This document shows, in pieces, positions 45,951-52,930 of a DNA stretch of 57,090 nucleotides (within the stretch, counting starts at the first letter, position 1; each line of letters begins with the position of its first letter). The DNA is from Lachnospiraceae bacterium. GTDB taxonomy: Bacteria > Bacillota > Clostridia > Lachnospirales > Lachnospiraceae. The notes beneath the pieces are model-generated. The model was not told where the DNA came from and made no database searches. It worked only from the letters and a program-made list of their open reading frames with translations. The DNA lies in contig CAJTCE010000024.1 in NCBI GenBank assembly GCA_910574745.1, forward strand, positions 1 to 57,090, written 5' to 3'. The position numbers and the translations under genes are program-made.

Positions 45951-47849
45951 CTATTCCCGGTTCTCTTCACTTTTGTCTATGGTATAGGTGGGCACGATCC
46001 TGCTGACAACCTCTTTTATATGGGGAGAGTCCTTTAATGACGCTTCCTCAAGAGCCTGCAAGCCCTTGGCAAACTCTTCCTCATCCAGTTCGATGGGCTT
46101 TCCGATGTGAATCATTTTGTTGGCGGTAGCCGTCAGCCCTTCTTCATCCATCAAAAGCTCCTCATACATCTTCTCGCCGGGACGAAGCCCCGTAAATTCA
46201 ATTTTGATATCCTCATCCACCTTGTATCCCGACAGCTTAATGAGGTTTTTGGCAAGATCTAAAATCTTAACCGGTTCTCCCATATCCAGCACAAAGATTT
46301 CCCCGCCCTTTGCATAAGCTCCTGCCTGCAGCACAAGGGAAACTGCCTCCGGAATAGTCATAAAATAACGAATGATATCCGGGTGGGTAACCGTGACCGG
46401 TCCTCCCGCTTCAATCTGCTTTTTGAACAGGGGAATCACACTGCCGTTGCTGCCTAAGACATTGCCGAATCTTACTGCTACAAAATCCGTTTCCGAATGC
46501 TTGTCCATGGTCTGGATGATCATTTCACAGATCCGCTTGGAAGCTCCCATGATATTGGTGGGGTTTACCGCCTTATCCGTAGAAATCATAACAAATTTTT
46601 TAACGCCGTATTTATCTGCCGCCACAGCAGTCTTCAAGGTGCCGAAAACATTATTTTTAATGGCCTCGTTGGGGCTTTCTTCCATTAACGGCACATGCTT
46701 ATGGGCCGCCGCATGATAGATAATGTTCGGCCTGTATTCCTTCATAATGCTGTTCATCCGGTGGGTATTGCGCACCGAAGCAATCAATACCGTTAAATCC
46801 AGCCCGGGATGCTCACGGTTTAATTCCTGCTGCACCTCATAGGTAGTATTCTCATAAATGTCCACAATTATCAGTTTCTTTGGATTGTGCGCCGCCACCT
46901 GTCTGCAGATTTCACTGCCTATAGAGCCGCCGCCGCCTGTGACCAGAACCGTTTTATTTTCCACATAACCAAGAATTTCATCAATATTGACTTCTACGGG
47001 TTCTCTGCCCAAAAGATCCTCAATATCCACTTCCCGCAGCTTAGATACATTCACGTCCCCGTTAATTAACTGGTATACCCCCGGCAGAATCCTCATTTTA
47101 CAGCCGGTATCACGACAGATTTCCAGAATTCCCTTCATCTGGGACTTCTTTGCGGATGGCAGGGCGATAATAATCTCACTGACATTATATTTTTGTACAT
47201 TATCCGGTATGGTATTCCTGTCGCCTACAATGGGCACGCCCCTTAAATACTTGCCGTGGCAGATAGGATTGTCGTCTATGACACAAACCGGATTCATCCT
47301 TAAATAGCTGCTGGTCTGTATTTCCTTAATAATCGTATTTCCCGACGCTCCTGCCCCTATGATCATGCAGTTAATGTCCGAGCTCTTCTGCATTCCGAGA
47401 ATCCGCCTGTGCTGCAGGACACGCAGAATGCGGTAGGAAAAACGAGTGCCGGCGGAAAAAGCCAGCATAAAAAATCCATAGAAAAAGGGATAGCTGAAGG
47501 GCATCCTTACACCCATGACCAGAAAAATGACCGGCTGGATCAGGGCGCAGATAAATACAGCTACCAGTATATTAAACAGCTCTGAATCGCTGGCATATCT
47601 CCAGACACTCTTATAAAGCCGGAACAGCCAGTATATCAGAATAGTAATAATCACATTAACGGGAAAGGCCTCCATAACCGTATTAATAAACAGCCTGGGA
47701 ATATCCATAAATTTAAAATCATATCTGATGTATAATGACAAGATTCCCGCCGCAAACATGCCGCAGATATCCATAAGAGTCAATATAATTATTCTATTGA
47801 GCGGTATATCCAGAATTTTATCCTTAATAAACTTTTTCATAGCTTTCAT
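45951..47849 (-). CDS. Membrane-bound UDP-HexNAc 4,6-dehydratase (CapD/FlaA1/PglF family)
   Basis: About 632 residues. Four hydrophobic segments (about 18-130), a cytoplasmic nucleotide-binding-like domain (CMIIGAGASGN, about 160), then the SDR domain with TGGGGSIGSEICRQ and STDKAVNPTNIMGASKR. In the last motif Met stands where most SDRs have Tyr, the hallmark of this family. It makes UDP-4-keto-6-deoxy-HexNAc at the membrane. The start is uncertain: the frame extends to a TTG at 47933, but that lies right after a terminator hairpin, and the ATG at 47849 (or 47840) fits the family N-terminus better. First gene of the middle glycan operon. Confidence 0.88.
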   Translation of the reverse strand: MKAMKKFIKDKILDIPLNRIIILTLMDICGMFAAGILSLYIRYDFKFMDIPRLFINTVMEAFPVNVIITILIYWLFRLYKSVWRYASDSELFNILVAVFICALIQPVIFLVMGVRMPFSYPFFYGFFMLAFSAGTRFSYRILRVLQHRRILGMQKSSDINCMIIGAGASGNTIIKEIQTSSYLRMNPVCVIDDNPICHGKYLRGVPIVGDRNTIPDNVQKYNVSEIIIALPSAKKSQMKGILEICRDTGCKMRILPGVYQLINGDVNVSKLREVDIEDLLGREPVEVNIDEILGYVENKTVLVTGGGGSIGSEICRQVAAHNPKKLIIVDIYENTTYEVQQELNREHPGLDLTVLIASVRNTHRMNSIMKEYRPNIIYHAAAHKHVPLMEESPNEAIKNNVFGTLKTAVAADKYGVKKFVMISTDKAVNPTNIMGASKRICEMIIQTMDKHSETDFVAVRFGNVLGSNGSVIPLFKKQIEAGGPVTVTHPDIIRYFMTIPEAVSLVLQAGAYAKGGEIFVLDMGEPVKILDLAKNLIKLSGYKVDEDIKIEFTGLRPGEKMYEELLMDEEGLTATANKMIHIGKPIELDEEEFAKGLQALEEASLKDSPHIKEVVSRIVPTYTIDKSEENRE

Positions 47850-47963
47850 TTTAACATCATTACTTCCTAAAGTAAATATTTCTTGGCATTCATCCCCAAT
47901 TTCATCCCCTGATTCAAACAGATTCCGCCTCAAACCGCTGCCGTTTATATTGCGGATTCCTGC

Positions 47964-48021
47964 AAAAAAGGTACTTTGTAAGTTTTTCCCAAAAGAGGAA
48001 AATCATACAGAAGTACCTTTT
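47964..48021 (-). terminator. Rho-independent terminator or attenuator before the glycan operon
   Basis: An 11-base perfect stem (AAAAGGTACTT / AAGTACCTTTT, arms 48011-48021 and 47966-47976) with a six-base inner stem (TTTTCC / GGAAAA) in the loop. On the minus strand it is followed by a run of Ts. It lies between the glycoside hydrolase stop and the dehydratase start. I found no good promoter between it and the dehydratase, so it could act as an attenuator. Confidence 0.6.
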
Positions 48022-48132
48022 CTTTTATTTTCACAGCCCGCCCGGTTTCCGTTATCCTGCCGGCACGCCGCAATTCTTTTTGTTACATATATTATTTTAT
48101 ATTCTTTTGCAGCTTTTAAGCGCCTCTTTCTA

Positions 48133-50412
48133 TTACAGTCCGAAGGATGCTTTCAGTTCCGCAAACTCTCTGGAGTTGGCAAAGCCCAACATAACTTCAT
48201 TTCTGCTTGTCCCCTTTGCCAGTCTTCTCATCCAGTCATCATAGCCCGCCTGATCATATTCCCTGTCAAAGAATGTGCGGTAAAGAACCTTCACATATTC
48301 ATCGTCGCTTAAATTCTTTGCCAAAAATTCCGGGGAAGTAAAGAATCCTGTTGTGGAAACGTCATTAATGGACCATTGTCCGCTGGTAATACGGTTACAC
48401 CAGTCATTTAAGCCGTCAACCTCGTATTCCCTGCCCAGCGCCTTTGTATAAAGCCTTGCCACAAAGGTGGTAAGTCCGGGGTTTTTATCCCTTCCTTCTA
48501 ATCCGTCAACATTAATGCTTCCTCTGATGATGCCGTAATCATTACATATGTTGCCAAATTCTGCGGATTCCGCAAAGCCCCTGTATACGCCTTCTCTTCC
48601 GACTCCATTGTTGAGCTTGTATACCCAGTCGGCTTTTCCGCCTTCATCGGAAGCACGGCCCATCATAACATTATATAATAATTCCACATACTCTTCATTG
48701 GTGGTATTCCACAGTTCAAATTCAGCGCTCAAGAAAAATCCGCGTGCCGCTTCCGCTCCGGAAATCTGGCCGTTGCATAACCGGTTGGTCCAGTCTGCAA
48801 GTCCTGTTTCTTCAGGCTGTCTTTTCAGACACATTTCATAAAGTCTTGTAACAAAGGCCTCTACCTGCGCCCTGTCCGTAACTCTTCCATAGCCCGGTAC
48901 AATCTCTGAATAAGAGCTTACTCCTATGGTAGGCAGGGTCTGGGACTCAACCCACGCCGGATCGGAATCCAGCCTTGCAAACACATCCCCTGCAAGAACG
49001 CCTGCAATGGAGAAATTTAATTTTCCGCCTTCATTGGCCTGATTAATAATGAAGCAGTCCACCATGGAGTCATATTTTGCCGCATAATAGGAATATGCCA
49101 GACTTGCCGCCTGGATATTGGTTCCCATATACTGGGAGAATCCCTGCTCCGTCAATAAAATCCTATGCTGGGCGCCAAAGGTATTTTTTACATAATCGGT
49201 CATAATGCTTAAATTATTCCCGTCGACAAATTGAGCGTCCGCTCTCTTGGGATTTAAGTCAATTTCCGGCGCATCAGGCATATGAGCAAGCTCCACCCAG
49301 ATATCCGGCTGTGATAAAATAGCGGGATATAGATGGTAGGAAATGCTCCAGTCCACATTGGCCTGCCTTGCTGCAACAGCGGCATTGAAACGGTCCAAAT
49401 AATCCTTTGTGGAAATTCCTCTGCCCTCGTCATTGTGCTGCCAGCTGTGGTCTAAGGAAACGCTGACCCTTGACACAGATGTTTTGGAGCGGATCGCGTT
49501 ATAGAGGATCATATAAGCATCCGCATACAGATCGACGTTATACTGTGGATCCGAACTGCCGCTAAAACACCATGAATTGGGCATGTTTACTTCATTTCCC
49601 AAAATAAAATTATCTACATGGCAGTCCTCTTTACACCAGTTTTCCGCCATCCATGCAAAAAGCGCCTCATAATAATGTCTGCCCTCTCCTCTGACATTGG
49701 GCGCGTAATATGGAGAATTTTTGGTATTATTTCCCCTATTGGCCAAAGCCTGGGCATCTATCAGGATCTCTTTATTGGATTTATAGGGAACCAGGATAGT
49801 CATGCTGACCGTAGCGCCCTTTGCATTGGCGTTTTTGATCAGTGTGGAAAAGGTATCCCTAAAATAATAGGTACGACCGTTATAATCAAATCTTTTATCT
49901 GTGTGGATTGTACCGTCGCCCATAAAATCCGTAACGCGGAGATTAAGCAGGGTATGTTGTCCGCCGTAGCTGCCTATATAATCCGCTCCGTTAAAATCTC
50001 CCTGAACGCCCTTTTTGGTTGTTGTTTTGGCAAAGGCATCCTCGGTCACATAGCTGCCGGCCTCCTCGGAATATACATATTCCTCGTCGTCAAGCCATTC
50101 TGTGGGAATTCCGTTATAGGTTTCCAAAGGGTCTTCCCCTTCTTTGCCCAGTTTAATTTCCTCTTCTTCGTCCTCTTTCTCTTCCTCTTTCTCTTCCTCT
50201 TTCTCTTCCTCTTCTTTCTCTGCTTCCTCTTTATCCGTATCCACAGCGTTCTTTTCACTGTTTTCAGAAACAGAAGACTCGTTTTCCGGCATTAAGCCGT
50301 TTGTTCCTGTCTGCTCTCCTGCAAATGCGGTAACTCCGTTTCCCGCCATAAGCAGCATCGCAAGAAACAGGGCAAATACTCTTTTTGATAGTTTTCTCAT
50401 CCTTATGCTCAT
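48133..50412 (-). CDS. Secreted TIM-barrel glycoside hydrolase-like protein (DUF5722-like) with DUF4214 tail, paralogue 1
   Basis: About 759 residues from the ATG at 50412, with GGGAGGAAAGGTG upstream; an ATG 14 codons earlier would spoil the signal peptide start. It has a signal peptide (to about 31), VSENS (48-52), a Glu/Lys-rich stretch (60-87), then a TIM-barrel-like domain (about 95-505). That domain has two candidate catalytic acids, Glu274 in ILGNEVNMP and Glu422 in LLTEQGFS, placed as in clan A glycoside hydrolases. The DUF4214 tail (about 516-759) ends ASFGL. The family name is from memory of DUF5722 and is less sure than the clan. Substrate unknown. Confidence 0.8.
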   Translation of the reverse strand: MSIRMRKLSKRVFALFLAMLLMAGNGVTAFAGEQTGTNGLMPENESSVSENSEKNAVDTDKEEAEKEEEEKEEEKEEEKEDEEEEIKLGKEGEDPLETYNGIPTEWLDDEEYVYSEEAGSYVTEDAFAKTTTKKGVQGDFNGADYIGSYGGQHTLLNLRVTDFMGDGTIHTDKRFDYNGRTYYFRDTFSTLIKNANAKGATVSMTILVPYKSNKEILIDAQALANRGNNTKNSPYYAPNVRGEGRHYYEALFAWMAENWCKEDCHVDNFILGNEVNMPNSWCFSGSSDPQYNVDLYADAYMILYNAIRSKTSVSRVSVSLDHSWQHNDEGRGISTKDYLDRFNAAVAARQANVDWSISYHLYPAILSQPDIWVELAHMPDAPEIDLNPKRADAQFVDGNNLSIMTDYVKNTFGAQHRILLTEQGFSQYMGTNIQAASLAYSYYAAKYDSMVDCFIINQANEGGKLNFSIAGVLAGDVFARLDSDPAWVESQTLPTIGVSSYSEIVPGYGRVTDRAQVEAFVTRLYEMCLKRQPEETGLADWTNRLCNGQISGAEAARGFFLSAEFELWNTTNEEYVELLYNVMMGRASDEGGKADWVYKLNNGVGREGVYRGFAESAEFGNICNDYGIIRGSINVDGLEGRDKNPGLTTFVARLYTKALGREYEVDGLNDWCNRITSGQWSINDVSTTGFFTSPEFLAKNLSDDEYVKVLYRTFFDREYDQAGYDDWMRRLAKGTSRNEVMLGFANSREFAELKASFGL
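50152..50235 (-). repeat. Purine/pyrimidine-biased microsatellite coding for a Glu/Lys stretch
   Basis: About three 12-base units of CTCTTTCTCTTC on the plus strand, plus flanking degenerate copies, encode KEEEKEEE-type sequence at residues 60-87 of the glycoside hydrolase. The tandem paralogue at 50586 lacks this stretch, so the repeat appears to have expanded after duplication. Confidence 0.75.
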
Positions 50413-50585
50413 ACTTGCACCTTTCCTCCCAGTTTTATTTTTTATAATTATCATATATTTCTGTTGTGGAAGTCAAGTCCCTTATTTCCAAAAACTATCA
50501 ATTCACAAAACAACGCTCCCTATTTCTCTAAAAAATTTCACAACCATCTATCCTTATGGGCGGGAAAACGCCGGATTTTACTGCT

Positions 50586-52835
50586 TTATAAGCCATAGCT
50601 TTTCATCAGCGCCGCAAACTCCGGTGAATTGGCAAATCCTGCCAAAACTTCATCCCTGCCGGCTCCGCCCGCCAGTCTGTTCATCCAGTAATCATAGCCG
50701 TCTCCGTCATATTCGCGGTCGAGGAAGGTTCGGTACAACACTTTTACGTATTCGTCGTTGCCTAAATTCCTGTTACAAAATTCCGGAGAGTTGAAAAATC
50801 CCCGTGTGGACACATCATAAATACTCCAGGAACCTCCGAGGATCCGGTTGCACCAGTCGTTTAGTCCCTCTGTTTCATAGGTTCTTCCCAAAGCCTTTGT
50901 ATAAAGCCTCGCTATAAAGGTGGTAAGTCCCGGATTTTTATCGCGCCCTTCCGAAACAGTTACCGTTCCCTTTTCAATCCCATAGGAATTACAGATCATC
51001 TCAAACTCCATAGATTCCGCAAAGCCTCTGAACACGCCTTCTCTTCCCACGCCGTTATTAAGCTTATGTACCCAATCCGCCTTTCCCGCCGCATCGGAGG
51101 AACGCCCCATCATAACATTATAAAGCAGCTCTACAAACTCCTCATTTCCCAAATTCCTGAGCTTAAACTCATCGCTGAAGAAAAAACCGTAAGCTGCCTG
51201 GGCTCCCTTTGCCTTTCCTCTGTAAAGCCTGTCAATCCAGTCCGCCTCTCCTCTAGCATCCGATTTTCTGTTAAGGCATAGCTTATAAAGCCTTTCCACA
51301 TAGCTTTCCAAGCCGGCCCTGTTCACATTCCTTCCATATCCGGGCACAATCTGTCCGAAAGAAGGGATGCCTATTACGGGAAGAGTCCTTGCCTCCACCC
51401 ATCCCGGATCGGAGTCTGCCTTTTCATATACGGTCTGGGCCAGCTTGCCGGCAATATAAAAGTTCTGTCCGGGCTTCTCATTTTCCTCATGTATGATGAA
51501 ACAGTCCACCATCGGATCATATTTTGCCGCATAATAAGACAGAGCCAAGGAAGCCGCCTGAACCTCTTGACCAAACACATCGGAAAATCCCTGTTCCGTC
51601 AGCATAACCCTGTGGTGTGGGCCGAAGGTATCCCTGATATAATCCGTCATAACACTTAAATTATATCCGTCCACAAACTGAGCGCCGTCATTTTTGGGAT
51701 TTAGTTTTAGGGCTATGGCATGTCCTTTGTCCGCCCAGATATCCGGCTCATAAAGAAGCGCCGGATACAAGTGGCAGGAAACCGTCCAGTCCACATCCGC
51801 CTGTCTTGCCGACACGCATGCATGAAACCGGTTCAAAAAATCTTTTGCCATGATTCCTCTTCCCATATTATTATGCTGCCAGCTGTGGTCTATGGATACG
51901 CTGACCCTGCAGGCGGAGGTTTTGGCTCGAACGGCGTTATAAAGCATCAGATACTCTTCCGCATACAGCTGCGCATTATACTGCGGGTCAGCAGTTCCTG
52001 TAAAATTCCATTCATTGGGCATATTGACCTCATTGCCCAGAATAAAATTATCCACATGGCAGCTTTCCAAACACCAGTTTTCCGCCATCCAGGCAAACAT
52101 CGCCTCATAATAATGCCTTCCCTCTCCCCGTATATTGGGAGCGTAATAGGGCGATTCCCTGTTTTGATTCCGGTTTGCCAAAGCTGTGGGATCTACCAGA
52201 ATTTCTTTATTTTTTTTGAGAGGCACCAAAATCACGATACTGATCGTTCCGCCTTTTGCATTGACGTCCTGTATCAGAGGGGATTTGTCATCCCGAAACC
52301 AATATGTACGGCCGTTATAATCAAAACGTTTGTCTAAAGGATGATGCCCGTCTCCCATAAAGTCCGTCACATTGATATTGATCAACGTGTGCCTGGAATC
52401 ATAAGAGGCTTTATAGGAAGCCCCGTTAAAATCTCCCTGTATGCCCTTTTTGGTAGAAGCCCTGTAAAAAGCATCCCGAGTCAGGTAATTCCCCGACTCA
52501 GGATTATAAATAGATTCTTCACTTTCATTAAGCCACTCTGTGGGAATGCCGTTATAGGTTTCTAAGGGATCCTCTCCCTCTTTTCCGATTTCCCATCCGT
52601 TTTCATTTTTCCGGCTGTTTTCGGAAACTGCCGCTTTCTGTTCCGGCTCTTCTCCCACATACAGACTTTCTGCCGCCGTATCTACAGTTTCCGCACCTGT
52701 GTTTTCCACATCTGCGGCCATGGCTACAACCGGCATACCTGCCATTGCGGCAACGCTCCCTGCTTCCAATGCAAAAATGACTGCAAGAAAAGCGGATAAC
52801 GTTTTTCTATAGATTGTCTGGTAATTTTCTTTCAT
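50586..52835 (-). CDS. Secreted TIM-barrel glycoside hydrolase-like protein (DUF5722-like) with DUF4214 tail, paralogue 2
   Basis: About 749 residues from the ATG at 52835; a TTG at 52847 with AAGG upstream is an alternative. It has a signal peptide (to about 41), VSENS (70-74), then the same barrel domain as the 48133 product. Glu269 lies in ILGNEVNMP and Glu414 in MLTEQGFS, with shared blocks such as NGIPTEWL, KKGIQGDFNGA and RGEGRHYYEAMFAWMAENWC. The DUF4214 tail (about 508-749) ends KSYGL. Tandem duplication with paralogue 1 is clear. It would act outside the cell on a polysaccharide, possibly the product of this locus; that is inference. Confidence 0.8.
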   Translation of the reverse strand: MKENYQTIYRKTLSAFLAVIFALEAGSVAAMAGMPVVAMAADVENTGAETVDTAAESLYVGEEPEQKAAVSENSRKNENGWEIGKEGEDPLETYNGIPTEWLNESEESIYNPESGNYLTRDAFYRASTKKGIQGDFNGASYKASYDSRHTLININVTDFMGDGHHPLDKRFDYNGRTYWFRDDKSPLIQDVNAKGGTISIVILVPLKKNKEILVDPTALANRNQNRESPYYAPNIRGEGRHYYEAMFAWMAENWCLESCHVDNFILGNEVNMPNEWNFTGTADPQYNAQLYAEEYLMLYNAVRAKTSACRVSVSIDHSWQHNNMGRGIMAKDFLNRFHACVSARQADVDWTVSCHLYPALLYEPDIWADKGHAIALKLNPKNDGAQFVDGYNLSVMTDYIRDTFGPHHRVMLTEQGFSDVFGQEVQAASLALSYYAAKYDPMVDCFIIHEENEKPGQNFYIAGKLAQTVYEKADSDPGWVEARTLPVIGIPSFGQIVPGYGRNVNRAGLESYVERLYKLCLNRKSDARGEADWIDRLYRGKAKGAQAAYGFFFSDEFKLRNLGNEEFVELLYNVMMGRSSDAAGKADWVHKLNNGVGREGVFRGFAESMEFEMICNSYGIEKGTVTVSEGRDKNPGLTTFIARLYTKALGRTYETEGLNDWCNRILGGSWSIYDVSTRGFFNSPEFCNRNLGNDEYVKVLYRTFLDREYDGDGYDYWMNRLAGGAGRDEVLAGFANSPEFAALMKSYGL

Positions 52836-52930
52836 GTCTTTTCTCAATACAACCTTTTATCGTCCTGTGCTTTTGTTTTCTTGTCCTTTCATTGTATCAA
52901 TCTCTTGTTCTTATACCGCTTATCATTCCG

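Noticed and set aside
48022-48132. GC-rich stretch after the barrel hydrolase that might be a c-di-GMP riboswitch
   Set aside because: It does not contain the conserved blocks of GEMM-I or GEMM-II that I can recall, and the stems do not fit.
49618-50295. Long plus-strand open frames antisense to the barrel hydrolase genes (also 50144-50794 and 34137-34817)
   Set aside because: They mirror strongly coding minus-strand genes, have no ribosome binding sites or recognisable domains, and contain low-complexity Phe/Ser runs from the antisense of EK-rich sequence.
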